Numbered from the stretch's first letter, positions 18,004 through 27,359 are shown. The stretch: DNA of 64,000 nt from Pseudomonas psychrophila (GCF_001043005.1 NZ_JYKZ01000016.1:20161-84160), one strand, 5' to 3'. Made by a program: numbers and translations. The notes: generated from the sequence alone by a model not told the origin.

Positions 18004-18121
18004 AAAATTATCGATCATAAGCCGATCGTGCAGAATGCATGACGCACTTCAAATTTGCATGCAAGTTGCGGCTTTCCACTCATGGCCTATCGCCCATTGA
18101 TCCTCTCTTTTCGTCGCCCAT

Positions 18122-18150
18122 AAAAAAAGGATCCCGAAGGATCCTTTTTT
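18122..18150 (-). terminator. Intrinsic terminator of rpsO-pnp (bidirectional form)
   Basis: AAAAAAAGGATCC (18122-18134), loop CGAA, GGATCCTTTTTT (18139-18150): a symmetric hairpin flanked by A and T runs, 22 nt beyond the pnp stop. Confidence 0.92.
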
Positions 18151-18171
18151 AAACGCGGGTATCGGGGGCTA

Positions 18172-20277
18172 TTAAGCTTCCGATGCCTTGGCAGCAGCTA
18201 CGTCCTTGATGGACAGCTTGATACGGCCGCGGTTGTCCACGTCCAGTACCAGTACTTCCACTTCCTGACCTTCTTTAAGAATGTCAGTCACTTTCTCAAC
18301 GCGAGCGTCGCTCAGCATGGAGATGTGAACCAGGCCGTCTTTGCCTGGCAGGATGTTTACGAATGCGCCGAAGTCGACGATGCGCTCAACCTTGCCCACG
18401 TAGATCTTGCCGATCTCTGCTTCTGCGGTGATGCCCAGAACGCGCTGACGCGCAGCTTCTGCTGCTTCTTTGGTTTCGCCGAAGATCTTGATCGAACCGT
18501 CGTCTTCGATATCGATCGAAGCTTTGGTTTCTTCACAGATTGCACGGATAGTCGCGCCGCCTTTACCGATGACATCACGGATTTTGTCGGTGTCGATTTT
18601 CATTGCAATCATGGTCGGAGCGTTGGCAGACAGCTCGTTACGCGATACGGCAATGATCTGGTTCATCTGGCCCAAGATGTTCAGGCGAGCGTCCAGGGCC
18701 TGGCCCAGTGCGATCTCCATGATTTCTTCGGTGATGCCCTTGATCTTGATGTCCATCTGCAGCGCGGTAACACCTTTAGCGGTACCGGCTACTTTGAAGT
18801 CCATGTCGCCCAAGTGATCTTCGTCACCCAGGATGTCGGTCAGAACAGCGAATTTCTCGCCTTCTTTAACCAGACCCATGGCGATACCGGCAACTGGTGC
18901 CTTCATCGGAACACCAGCATCCATCAATGCCAGGGAAGCACCACATACCGATGCCATCGAGCTGGAACCGTTGGATTCGGTGATTTCCGATACCACACGG
19001 ATGGTGTACGGGAACACGTCAGCAGCAGGCAGCATGGCCTGAACCGAACGACGCGCCAGACGGCCGTGACCGATTTCGCGACGACCAGCGCCACCCATGC
19101 GACCACACTCACCTACCGAGAACGGAGGGAAGTTGTAGTGCAGCATGAACGGGTCTTTTTTCTCGCCTTCCAGGGTGTCCAGCAGTTGTGCGTCACGGGC
19201 AGTACCCAGCGTTGCAACAACCAGAGCCTGAGTTTCGCCACGGGTGAAGAGTGCGGAACCGTGGGTCTTGGGCAGAACACCCACTTCGATGTTCAGAGGA
19301 CGAACAGTCTTGGTGTCGCGGCCATCGATACGCGGCTTGCCGTTAACGATGTTTTCACGAACGGTGCGGTATTCGATTTCGCCGAAAGCAGCTTTGACTT
19401 CGCTGGCAGAAGGCTGGCCTTCTTCACCGGACAGCTTGGCTACAACCTGATCCTTCAACTCGCCCAGACGTGTGTAGCGGTCTGCTTTGACGGTGATGGT
19501 GTAAGCCTGGGAGATTGCTTCGCCGAACTCGGCACGGATAGCGCCCAGCAGTTCGGTGGCTTCAGGGGCAGCAGCCCAGTCCCACGTTGGTTTTGCAGCT
19601 TCGGCGGCCAGCTCTTTAACAGCCTGGATAACCACCTGGAATTCGTCGTGGGCAAACAGTACGGCGCCCAGCATCTGATCTTCGGTCAGCTCTTTGGCTT
19701 CCGATTCAACCATCAATACGGCTTCCGACGTACCGGCAACAACCATGTCCAGGCTCGAAGCGGCCAGTTGCTCGTAAGTCGGGTTCAGCAGGTAGCCGGT
19801 GCTTTCGTGGTAAGCAACGCGAGCAGCGCCGATCGGACCATCAAAAGGAATGCCGGAGATAGCCAGGGCTGCCGAAGTACCGATCATCGCAGCGACGTCC
19901 GGATCGGTTTTCTTGCTGGTGGACAGAACGGTGCAGACAACCTGCACTTCGTTCATGAAACCTTCTGGGAACAGCGGACGGATCGGACGGTCGATCAGAC
20001 GCGACGTCAGGGTCTCTTTCTCGGAAGGGCGACCTTCACGCTTGAAGAAACCGCCTGGGATTTTACCCGCGGCGTAGGTTTTTTCCTGGTAGTGAACAGA
20101 CAGAGGGAAGAAACCCTTGCCTGGATCAGCTTGCTTGGAGCCGACAACAGTCACCAACACGCTGACGTCGTCGTCAACGGTGACCAATACTGCGCCGGAG
20201 GCTTGACGGGCGATACGGCCAGTCTCGAGAGTAACGGTCGACTGACCGAACTGAAATTTTTTGATAACCGGGTTCAC
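18172..20277 (-). CDS. pnp: Polynucleotide phosphorylase
   Basis: 3'-5' phosphorolytic exoribonuclease of the degradosome. 701 residues: two RNase PH-like domains (GGFFKREGRPSEKE in the first; FPPFSVGECGRMGGAGRREIG in the second), an all-alpha linker, a KH domain (IRDVIGKGGATIRAI) and a C-terminal S1 domain (GKVERIVDFGAFVNILPGKDG). The start is GTG, preceded by AGGTAGGA. It lies 224 nt downstream of rpsO, the conserved pairing, with an RNase III-like hairpin between them. Confidence 0.98.
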   Translation of the reverse strand: MNPVIKKFQFGQSTVTLETGRIARQASGAVLVTVDDDVSVLVTVVGSKQADPGKGFFPLSVHYQEKTYAAGKIPGGFFKREGRPSEKETLTSRLIDRPIRPLFPEGFMNEVQVVCTVLSTSKKTDPDVAAMIGTSAALAISGIPFDGPIGAARVAYHESTGYLLNPTYEQLAASSLDMVVAGTSEAVLMVESEAKELTEDQMLGAVLFAHDEFQVVIQAVKELAAEAAKPTWDWAAAPEATELLGAIRAEFGEAISQAYTITVKADRYTRLGELKDQVVAKLSGEEGQPSASEVKAAFGEIEYRTVRENIVNGKPRIDGRDTKTVRPLNIEVGVLPKTHGSALFTRGETQALVVATLGTARDAQLLDTLEGEKKDPFMLHYNFPPFSVGECGRMGGAGRREIGHGRLARRSVQAMLPAADVFPYTIRVVSEITESNGSSSMASVCGASLALMDAGVPMKAPVAGIAMGLVKEGEKFAVLTDILGDEDHLGDMDFKVAGTAKGVTALQMDIKIKGITEEIMEIALGQALDARLNILGQMNQIIAVSRNELSANAPTMIAMKIDTDKIRDVIGKGGATIRAICEETKASIDIEDDGSIKIFGETKEAAEAARQRVLGITAEAEIGKIYVGKVERIVDFGAFVNILPGKDGLVHISMLSDARVEKVTDILKEGQEVEVLVLDVDNRGRIKLSIKDVAAAKASEA

Positions 20278-20424
20278 GGTGTCCTACCTTCTTTGTGGCT
20301 CTTGGGGAACGGGTTTCTTGCGAAAGTCATGTGCAACATCGGGTAGTGACCCGACTCAAGATGCTTACGAAAACAGCCCTTGCGGCAAGCTTTCGTAAGA
20401 ATCCGTCTAGTCCAGATAAAACTT

Positions 20425-20488
20425 GAGGCTGGAAGCCTGCCGTTCGCCTGCGGGAAACCCGCAAACGCACGACAGACAACCAGCCTCT
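20425..20488 (-). promoter_or_regulatory. Structured rpsO-pnp intercistronic hairpin (RNase III-type site)
   Basis: On the minus strand AGAGGCTGG (20488-20480) pairs with CCAGCCTC (20432-20425), enclosing a smaller hairpin GCGGG-TTT-CCCGC (20462-20450). In E. coli a long stem at the same place is cut by RNase III and used in pnp autoregulation. Function here is inferred from position and shape. Confidence 0.6.
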
Positions 20489-20501
20489 AGCAACATCGCT
20501 A

Positions 20502-20771
20502 TTAGCGACGCAGACCCAGGCGAGCGATCAGCGTTTTGTAACGCTCAACGTTTTTGCCTTTGAGGTAGTCCAGCAGCTTACGACGCTGGTTAACCATACG
20601 GATCAGACCACGACGGGAGTGGTGATCCTTGATGTTTGCCTTGAAGTGACCTTGCAGCGTGTTGATGTTAAAGGTCAGCAGTGCAACCTGCACTTCTGGA
20701 GAACCTGTATCACCTGGAGCTTGCTGGTAGTCAGCTACGATTTCTGCTTTGTGTTCAACTGTAAGTGCCAT
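20502..20771 (-). CDS. rpsO: 30S ribosomal protein S15
   Basis: 89 residues, the universal length. Shows the conserved TGSPEVQVALLT, HSRRGLIRMVNQRRKLLDYLK and RLGLRR end. Binds 16S rRNA in the central domain during early 30S assembly. ATG is preceded by GAAAGGAAAG. Upstream truB ends 162 nt away; a promoter probably lies in that gap but I cannot define it. Confidence 0.98.
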   Translation of the reverse strand: MALTVEHKAEIVADYQQAPGDTGSPEVQVALLTFNINTLQGHFKANIKDHHSRRGLIRMVNQRRKLLDYLKGKNVERYKTLIARLGLRR

Positions 20772-20933
20772 TTGGCTTTCCTTTCAATTAGGGCCTGTTT
20801 GCGAACAAGACAGATCCAATAGGCCGAGGACAAATCCTCGTATTTAAAAGTGAGATGTGACCGTGCCTAATAACAGCCACCCTCATTCCAGTCTGCGCCA
20901 AGAGTATTACATCCCGAAGCAGCCTGGTTTCGG

Positions 20934-21851
20934 TCATTCCGACCGAATCAGTCGACGCGGCGCAATGCGCCCGTCTTCGCTCACTTCACCGATACCGATA
21001 AAGCGACCGTTGTGATCTTGTACCCGCACCATACCGAACTTCGGGGCATCAGGAGCACGAACCGGTTGGCCATTAAGCCAATAGAACGCACTGTGTTCCG
21101 AGAAGTGCAGTAATGGCCAGTCCAGCAAGCCGCTGTCCGATGGCATCAGGAAGCGATCAACCGCTTCGTTGCCGCCTTCGGCATGCACAGCCTCCAACTC
21201 TTCCAGCGTCACCGTTTGGGCCAGGCTGAAAGGTCCGGCGTGTGTACGACGCAGCTGCGCAACGTATGCACCGCAACCCAGTTGCTCACCGATATCTTCC
21301 ACGAGGGTACGGATATAGGTGCCTTTGGTGCAGTCGACGGCCAAGCGCGCAGTGTCGCCTTCGCTGGCCAGCAATTCGAGGCGGGTAATAGTAACAGAAC
21401 GTGGTTCACGCTCCACCACTTCGCCTGCACGGGCCAACTTGTAAAGCGGCTGTCCGTCTCGCTTGAGTGCAGAGTACATCGGCGGTATCTGACTGATTTT
21501 CCCACGAAAACTTGGTAAAACAGCTTCGATATCGGCGCGACCAACGGTCACTGGACGTGTCAGCAAAACATCGCCTTCAGCGTCTGCAGTGGTGGTGGTC
21601 TTGCCCAATTGCATAAGGGTTTCATAACCCTTGTCGGAATCGAGCAGGTATTGCGAAAACTTGGTGGCTTCGCCAAAGCACAGCGGCAAAACACCGCTGG
21701 CTAATGGATCGAGGCTACCGGTGTGCCCTGCCTTCTCGGCATTGAGCAGCCAGCGAACTTTCTGCAGGGCCGCGTTGGAAGTGAATCCAAGTGGCTTGTC
21801 GAGCAGGATGATGCCGCTGACGTTACGACGGATACGCTTAACCTGAGCCAC
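20934..21851 (-). CDS. truB: tRNA pseudouridine-55 synthase
   Basis: Converts U55 of the T-loop to pseudouridine. Catalytic Asp48 in GHTGSLDPLASGVLP; KGTYIRTLVEDIG and the C-terminal PUA-like segment are present. 305 residues. The start is GTG at 21851, three nt after the rbfA stop, so the two are coupled in the nusA-infB operon. Confidence 0.97.
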   Translation of the reverse strand: MAQVKRIRRNVSGIILLDKPLGFTSNAALQKVRWLLNAEKAGHTGSLDPLASGVLPLCFGEATKFSQYLLDSDKGYETLMQLGKTTTTADAEGDVLLTRPVTVGRADIEAVLPSFRGKISQIPPMYSALKRDGQPLYKLARAGEVVEREPRSVTITRLELLASEGDTARLAVDCTKGTYIRTLVEDIGEQLGCGAYVAQLRRTHAGPFSLAQTVTLEELEAVHAEGGNEAVDRFLMPSDSGLLDWPLLHFSEHSAFYWLNGQPVRAPDAPKFGMVRVQDHNGRFIGIGEVSEDGRIAPRRLIRSE

Positions 21852-21854
21852 CGG

Positions 21855-22256
21855 TTACTCCTTGGTGTCTTCGGGAGCAGTGGCTTCAGGGTGCTGATTG
21901 TCTTCAGCCACTGCACGCTCGATCAAAGCGGACAGGTGAGCGCCACGCACGACACTTTCATCGTAGTGGAAGTGCAGCTGTGGAACGCTGCGCAGTTTCA
22001 TTTCACGCGCCAGTTGCATGCGCAGGAAACCCGCTGCCGAGTTCAGCACCTTGATGCTTTGAGCGATCTCTTCAGCGCTGTCCTCACCCATCACGGTGAT
22101 GAAGATCTTGGCGTGACCGACGTCACGGCTGACTTCAACAGCTGTAATGGTGACCAGACCCACACGCGGGTCTTTGACTTCACGACGGATCAGCTGTGCC
22201 AGCTCGCGCTGCATCTGATCGCCAATACGTTGGGTACGGCTATATTCTTTTGCCAT
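21855..22256 (-). CDS. rbfA: 30S ribosome-binding factor A
   Basis: KH-like assembly and cold-adaptation factor that binds immature 30S subunits. 133 residues with the family N-terminus (RTQRIGDQMQRELAQLIRREVKDPR) and a typical acidic C-terminal tail. It is the third gene of the nusA-infB-rbfA-truB series. A 158-nt structured gap separates it from infB. Confidence 0.97.
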   Translation of the reverse strand: MAKEYSRTQRIGDQMQRELAQLIRREVKDPRVGLVTITAVEVSRDVGHAKIFITVMGEDSAEEIAQSIKVLNSAAGFLRMQLAREMKLRSVPQLHFHYDESVVRGAHLSALIERAVAEDNQHPEATAPEDTKE

Positions 22257-22309
22257 GTCTTGTTACCTGTTACTCACCCATGGGAAACCCATGCGGTCTG
22301 AAAGCGGCA

Positions 22310-22343
22310 AACGCCCGGCACGACAGAAGCCGGACCGGGCGTT
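22310..22343 (-). promoter_or_regulatory. Stable hairpin between infB and rbfA
   Basis: AACGCCCGG pairs with CCGGGCGTT across this segment, with only a weak T-run after it on the minus strand. A second palindrome, GCGCATGTGCATGCGC, lies at 22368-22383. Together they may attenuate or process the operon transcript. Confidence 0.45.
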
Positions 22344-22414
22344 GCGTTTAGAGTCCAGGCCGAGCACTGCGCATGTGCATGCGCGGGCTCGTCCTCACTC
22401 TTGAGGCTCGCGAG

Positions 22415-24916
22415 TTAGAGGCTGCGAGCAACCTGGACCTTCTCGAACACTTCGATCTTGTCACCGACTTTAACGTCGTTGTAGCTCTTGACGCCGATAC
22501 CGCATTCCATGCCGGCACGCACTTCGGACATGTCATCTTTAAAGCGACGCAGGGATTCCAGCTCGCCTTCGTAGATAACGATGTCTTCACGCAATACGCG
22601 GATTGGACGGTTACGGTGAACAACACCTTCAAGCACCATGCAACCTGCAACCGCGCCGAATTTAGGCGAACGGAACACGTCACGGACTTCAGCAATACCC
22701 AGGATATTCTCCCGAACGTCGCTGCCAAGCATGCCGGTAAGGGCTTTCTTGACGTCTTCGATGATGTCGTAGATGACGTTGTAGTAACGCATGTCCAGGC
22801 CTTCCTGCTCGACAATCTTGCGAGCGCCAGCATCGGCACGCACGTTGAAGCCAAACAGTACAGCGTTGGAGGCCAGTGCCAGGTTAGCGTCGCTCTCGGT
22901 GATACCACCGACACCGCCGCCTACTACGCGCACTTGCACTTCGTCATTACCCAGGCCGCTCAACGCGCCCTGCAGAGCTTCCAACGAACCACGGACGTCA
23001 GATTTGAGGACGATGTTAAGCGTCTTCTTCTCTTCCTGGCCCATGTTCTCGAAGATGTTTTCCAGCTTGCCTGCGTGAGCACGCGCCAGTTTCACTTCGC
23101 GGAACTTGCCTTGACGGAACAGGGCAACTTCACGTGCCTTCTTCTCGTCAGTCATTACGCTCATCTCGTCGCCAGCATCTGGCGTTCCGTCCAGGCCGAG
23201 AATCTCGACAGGGATGGATGGACCGGCTTCCTTGATAGGCTTGCCGTTCTCATCGAGCATGGCACGGATGCGACCGTAGTTGGAGCCAACCAGAACCATG
23301 TCGCCTTGGCGCAGGGTACCGTCTTGAACCAGCACAGTTGCAACAGGGCCACGGCCTTTGTCCAGACGGGACTCAACAACTACGCCACGGCCGGGAGCCG
23401 ATGGAGTGGCCTTGAGTTCCAGAACTTCAGCTTGCAGCAATACGGCTTCGAGCAATTCGTCAACGCCGGTACCCATTTTCGCCGAGACCGAAACAAACGG
23501 AGTGTCACCACCCCACTCTTCCGAGGTCACGCCGTGAACGGACAATTCGCTGCGGATGCGATCGAGATCAGCACCTGGCTTGTCGATTTTGTTCACTGCA
23601 ACAACCAGAGGCACGCCAGCTGCTTTCGCATGCTGAACAGCTTCGATGGTTTGCGGCATTACGCCGTCGTCTGCAGCCACAACCAGAATCACGATGTCAG
23701 TCGCCTTGGCACCACGTGCACGCATTGCGGTAAACGCAGCGTGACCCGGGGTATCGAGGAAAGTGACCATGCCGCGTTCGGTTTCAACGTGGTACGCACC
23801 GATGTGCTGAGTAATGCCACCGGCTTCGCCAGCAGCTACCTTGGCACGACGGATGTAGTCGAGCAGGGAAGTTTTACCGTGGTCAACGTGGCCCATTACG
23901 GTCACAACCGGAGCACGGGAGAACGACTCGCCTTCGAATTTCAGGGACTCGGCCAGGGAATCTTCCAGGGCGTTGTCGCTTACCAGAGTCACTTTGTGGC
24001 CCAGTTCTTCAGCAACCAGTTGAGCAGTTTCCTGATCAAGTACCTGGTTGATGGTCGCTGGAGTACCCAGCTTGAACATGAACTTGATGACTTCGGCAGC
24101 CTTGACCGACATCTGTGCAGCCAAATCGCCGACAGTGATGGTCTCGCCAATCTGCACGTCACGAACTACAGGGCCGGTTGGGCTCTGGAAACCGTGAGCG
24201 TTACGCTTCTTCAGCTTGCCCTTGCCACGACCACCGCGACGGAAGCTGTCGCTTTCTTCGTCGGAAGTGCGTGGAGCAACACGTGGAGTCGGTGCTTTTT
24301 CTTTAACCGAGGCACGATGCGGAGCGTTTTTACGATCGCCGTCACCACTACCGCGACGATTGTTATCGTCAGCACGTGGCTTGTCCGGGCGACGCTGTTC
24401 GTCACGCTTGCGTGCATCAGCAGCTGGTGCAGGTGCTGCTGCCGGTGCAGTTTGCACGGGTGCAGGTGCCGCAACAGCTGGAGCTTGCGCAGGAGTAGAT
24501 GCAGGCTGACGGCGCGCTTCTTCTTCGGCGCGACGCTTGGACTCTTCTTCAGCCTTTTGACGTGCGGCACTTTCTACTGCACGACGTTCATCCATCTCAC
24601 GTTTACGCTCGGCTTCGATTTCTTCCGGGCTTTGCTGTACGAAGACTTTCTTCTTGCGTACTTCAACGCTAATGCTTTTGCTGCCAGCAACACGAAGGGT
24701 ACTGGTGGTTTTACGCTGCAAAGTGATCTTGCGCGGTTCTTCCACTTTAGCCTTGTGGCTGCTTTTCAGGTGAGTCAGCAGAGCTTGCTTCTCACTGTCG
24801 GTCACATTCTGCTCGGCGGCGTTGTGCGGCAGACCTGCCTCACGCATCTGCTGCAACAGGCGCTCAACCGGTGTTTTGACCTCATCGGCCAGTTGTTTCA
24901 CCGTGACTTGCGTCAT
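22415..24916 (-). CDS. infB: Translation initiation factor IF-2
   Basis: 833 residues. N-terminal IF2_N domain (VTVKQLADEVKTPVERLLQQM), a long charged and Ala/Pro-rich linker, a second IF2_N region, then the GTPase: GHVDHGKT near residue 340, DTPGHAAF, NKIDKPGAD, followed by domains II-IV with the fMet-tRNA-binding C-terminus. Brings initiator tRNA to the 30S subunit; the initiator tRNA gene itself heads this cluster at 27073-27149. It lies 27 nt downstream of nusA. Confidence 0.98.
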   Translation of the reverse strand: MTQVTVKQLADEVKTPVERLLQQMREAGLPHNAAEQNVTDSEKQALLTHLKSSHKAKVEEPRKITLQRKTTSTLRVAGSKSISVEVRKKKVFVQQSPEEIEAERKREMDERRAVESAARQKAEEESKRRAEEEARRQPASTPAQAPAVAAPAPVQTAPAAAPAPAADARKRDEQRRPDKPRADDNNRRGSGDGDRKNAPHRASVKEKAPTPRVAPRTSDEESDSFRRGGRGKGKLKKRNAHGFQSPTGPVVRDVQIGETITVGDLAAQMSVKAAEVIKFMFKLGTPATINQVLDQETAQLVAEELGHKVTLVSDNALEDSLAESLKFEGESFSRAPVVTVMGHVDHGKTSLLDYIRRAKVAAGEAGGITQHIGAYHVETERGMVTFLDTPGHAAFTAMRARGAKATDIVILVVAADDGVMPQTIEAVQHAKAAGVPLVVAVNKIDKPGADLDRIRSELSVHGVTSEEWGGDTPFVSVSAKMGTGVDELLEAVLLQAEVLELKATPSAPGRGVVVESRLDKGRGPVATVLVQDGTLRQGDMVLVGSNYGRIRAMLDENGKPIKEAGPSIPVEILGLDGTPDAGDEMSVMTDEKKAREVALFRQGKFREVKLARAHAGKLENIFENMGQEEKKTLNIVLKSDVRGSLEALQGALSGLGNDEVQVRVVGGGVGGITESDANLALASNAVLFGFNVRADAGARKIVEQEGLDMRYYNVIYDIIEDVKKALTGMLGSDVRENILGIAEVRDVFRSPKFGAVAGCMVLEGVVHRNRPIRVLREDIVIYEGELESLRRFKDDMSEVRAGMECGIGVKSYNDVKVGDKIEVFEKVQVARSL

Positions 24917-24943
24917 GCATTTCTCTCCTCAGGCCGCGCCTAA

Positions 24944-26425
24944 TTACTCGAACCAATGGGCTCGGGCGGCCATGATCAACTTGCCGGCACGATCATCGTC
25001 AATGCCGTCGATGTCGAGCAGGTCGTCAATAGACTGCTCGGCCAGGTCTTCGCGGGTAATTACGCCGCGCACCGCCAGTTCCATCGCCAAATCCTTGTCC
25101 ATACCCTCAAGCGAGAGCAGGTCTTCGGCCGGATGGGCGTCTGCCAGCTTTTCCTCAGTAGCGATGGCTTTAGTCAACAGTCGATCCTTGGCCCGAGCGC
25201 GAAGCTCGTTGACGGTATCTTCGTCAAAGCCATCGATGTTGAGCATTTCTTCCACCGGTACGTAGGCAATCTCTTCCAGGCTAGTAAAGCCTTCATCTAC
25301 CAGTACCTGCGCCAGGTCTTCATCAACTTCCAGCTCTTCGATGAAGTTGCGCAGGATATCGCCGGTTTCTGCTTGCTGCTTAGCCTGGATGTCCGATTCG
25401 GTCATCACGTTCAAGGTCCAGCCGGTCAACTGGCTGGCCAGACGTACGTTCTGACCGCCGCGACCAATCGCCTGGGCCAGATTGTCTGCGCCAACGGCGA
25501 TGTCCATTGCATGGGCATCTTCGTCGACGATAATTGCCGCCACTTCAGCTGGCGACATTGCGTTGATCACGAACTGCGCCGGGTTGTCATCCCAAAGGAC
25601 GATATCCACTCGCTCTCCGCCCAATTCGCCGGACACTGCCTGGACACGCGAACCGCGCATACCAATGCAGGCACCTTGCGGATCAATGCGTTTGTCTTTG
25701 GAGCGAACGGCTATTTTAGCGCGAGATCCAGGATCGCGGGAGGCCGCCATCACTTCGATCAGGCCTTCGGAGATCTCTGGCACTTCAATGCGGAACAACT
25801 CGATCAGCATTTCTGGCGCGGTACGCGACAGAATCAGCTGAGGGCCGCGGTTCTCAGTGCGGATTTCTTTGAGCAGCGCGCGAAGGCGTACGCCAACACG
25901 GAAAGTCTCACGGGAAATGATGTCTTCACGGGCCAGCAACGCTTCAGCGTTATTGCCCAGATCAACGATCACATTGTCACGTGTCACTTTTTTAACGGTG
26001 CCCGAAATGATCTCGCCCAGACGCTCGCGATAAGCATCGACTACTTGAGCACGCTCGGCTTCGCGGACTTTTTGCACAATGACCTGTTTGGCCGTTTGTG
26101 CAGCAATCCGACCGAATTCGATAGAATCGATCTTTTCTTCGATAATATCGCCGGCTACAGCGCCTGGCTGTTTCGCCTGGGCCTGGTCAACCGCCAACTC
26201 GTATGCTGGATCATCCAGATCTTCGTCTTCGACCACAGTCCAGCGACGGAAAGTCTCATAGTTACCGGTGTGGCGATTGATCTCCACACGCAGTTCGACT
26301 TCGTCCTCAAAACGCTTTTTGGTCGCGGTGGCCAGAGCCAGCTCCAGCGCTTCAAAAATAACGTTTGCCGGTACGCCCTTTTCATTGGACACCGACTCAA
26401 CAACCAGCAGTACTTCTTTGCTCAT
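24944..26425 (-). CDS. nusA: Transcription termination/antitermination factor NusA
   Basis: 493 residues from ATG 26425 (MSKEVLLVVESVSNEKG). NusA-N domain, S1 domain (GTVKKVTRDNVIVDLG), two KH domains (RGSRVQAV and GRGGQNVRL) and two C-terminal acidic helix-hairpin-helix repeats (LLSLEGMDKDLAMEL and LLDIDGIDDDRAGKL) as in gammaproteobacteria. An upstream TTG would add seven residues but the family N-terminus marks 26425. It is 47 nt downstream of rimP. Confidence 0.97.
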   Translation of the reverse strand: MSKEVLLVVESVSNEKGVPANVIFEALELALATATKKRFEDEVELRVEINRHTGNYETFRRWTVVEDEDLDDPAYELAVDQAQAKQPGAVAGDIIEEKIDSIEFGRIAAQTAKQVIVQKVREAERAQVVDAYRERLGEIISGTVKKVTRDNVIVDLGNNAEALLAREDIISRETFRVGVRLRALLKEIRTENRGPQLILSRTAPEMLIELFRIEVPEISEGLIEVMAASRDPGSRAKIAVRSKDKRIDPQGACIGMRGSRVQAVSGELGGERVDIVLWDDNPAQFVINAMSPAEVAAIIVDEDAHAMDIAVGADNLAQAIGRGGQNVRLASQLTGWTLNVMTESDIQAKQQAETGDILRNFIEELEVDEDLAQVLVDEGFTSLEEIAYVPVEEMLNIDGFDEDTVNELRARAKDRLLTKAIATEEKLADAHPAEDLLSLEGMDKDLAMELAVRGVITREDLAEQSIDDLLDIDGIDDDRAGKLIMAARAHWFE

Positions 26426-26472
26426 CGTACGCCTCGCCTTTCGCAAGCCATTGGATCCGCGGGATCCGCGTC

Positions 26473-26931
26473 TCAGTCAAAACTGGGAATAATGTTGGCC
26501 TTGTCGATCATATCGATCGGCAACAGGAATTCATGGTCTTCAACCTGCACCACAATGTCCTGCTCCTCTACGCCGCGCAGAAGGCCCTGAAAGTTGCGTC
26601 GCCCTTCGAAAGGCGAGCGCAGCTTGATCCTCACTTGCTCACCGGCAAATTTCGCAAACTGCTCAATGGTGAACAGTGGGCGTTCCATGCCAGGAGAAGA
26701 AACTTCAAGGGTGTATTCAACAGCGATAGGATCTTCGACATCCAGAACGCCGCTGATCTGACGACTGACAATTGCGCAGTCATCCACCAATACGCCGCCT
26801 TCCTTGTCGATATACACACGCAACATTGAATGGCGGCCTTGAGCCGAAAATTCAATACCCCAGCATTCATAGCCAAGGGCCACGATCACCGGGGCCAACA
26901 AGTCCTGCAACTGTTCTAGCTTGCTCGACAC
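26473..26931 (-). CDS. rimP: Ribosome maturation factor RimP
   Basis: 152 residues with LGYECWGIEFSAQG, LRVYIDKEGG and the diagnostic LEVSSPGMERPL. Needed for 30S maturation. The start is GTG at 26931 with AGGGGG upstream. It is the first protein gene after tRNA-fMet, the conserved metY-rimP-nusA-infB order, and a terminator-like hairpin lies in its leader. Confidence 0.96.
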   Translation of the reverse strand: MSSKLEQLQDLLAPVIVALGYECWGIEFSAQGRHSMLRVYIDKEGGVLVDDCAIVSRQISGVLDVEDPIAVEYTLEVSSPGMERPLFTIEQFAKFAGEQVRIKLRSPFEGRRNFQGLLRGVEEQDIVVQVEDHEFLLPIDMIDKANIIPSFD

Positions 26932-26972
26932 CTGAACCCCCTAGTGCATGTTTGTGCATGCTGTGCAAAATG

Positions 26973-26994
26973 AAAAAATGGGCGAAGCGCCCAT
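26973..26994 (-). terminator. Terminator-like hairpin in the rimP leader (possible attenuator)
   Basis: On the minus strand ATGGGCG-CTT-CGCCCAT is followed by TTTTTT, lying 42 nt before the rimP GTG and after the tRNA-fMet terminator. Read-through here would control the whole rimP-nusA-infB operon. Confidence 0.7.
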
Positions 26995-27044
26995 CTCTGA
27001 AACGTCGTTGAATACCGACGCTATAAAGTGTCCAGTTAACAAAA

Positions 27045-27062
27045 AGCCCCTAATAAGGGGCT
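27045..27062 (-). terminator. Terminator after tRNA-fMet
   Basis: AGCCCC/GGGGCT stem with T5 on the minus strand (A5 at 27041-27045 on the plus strand), 10 nt past the tRNA 3' end. Confidence 0.8.
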
Positions 27063-27072
27063 CCGCTAAAAC

Positions 27073-27149
<77 letters not shown>

Positions 27150-27217
27150 ACAAAGCTGGAGCGGAAGTATACGGTTGATCCTTTTCAGGGTCAATCCAAC
27201 CTTCCACATACAAGAAA

Positions 27218-27233
27218 GCCCGCTACTGCGGGC
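27218..27233 (-). terminator. Terminator after tRNA-Leu
   Basis: GCCCGC-AGTA-GCGGGC hairpin followed by TTTCTT on the minus strand, 12 nt beyond the tRNA-Leu 3' end. Confidence 0.75.
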
Positions 27234-27245
27234 ATTCTTGATAAT

Positions 27246-27331
27246 TGGTACCGAGAAGGGGACTCGAACCCCTACACCCTATGGGCACAACCACCTCAAG
27301 GTTGCGTGTCTACCAATTCCACCACCTCGGC
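27246..27331 (-). tRNA. tRNA-Leu (GAG)
   Basis: 86-nt class II tRNA with encoded CCA. Anticodon loop TTGAGGT (anticodon GAG) in the stem CAACC/GGTTG, a variable arm TGTGCCCATAGGGTG, and T-loop GGGGTTCGAGTCCCC. It lies 28 nt downstream of secG, likely in the same transcript. Confidence 0.97.
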
Positions 27332-27359
27332 AATACTACATTACATCATGAAACCCGTT

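Noticed and set aside
18325..20346. 673-codon open frame antisense to pnp
   Set aside because: Mirror frame produced by the codon bias of a highly expressed GC-rich gene; low-complexity Cys/His/Phe-rich translation, no Shine-Dalgarno.
22373..24943. 856-codon open frame antisense to infB
   Set aside because: Same cause; the sense strand encodes a complete, motif-verified IF-2.
24956..26590. Long plus-strand frame antisense to nusA
   Set aside because: Shadow of NusA; no recognisable domain.
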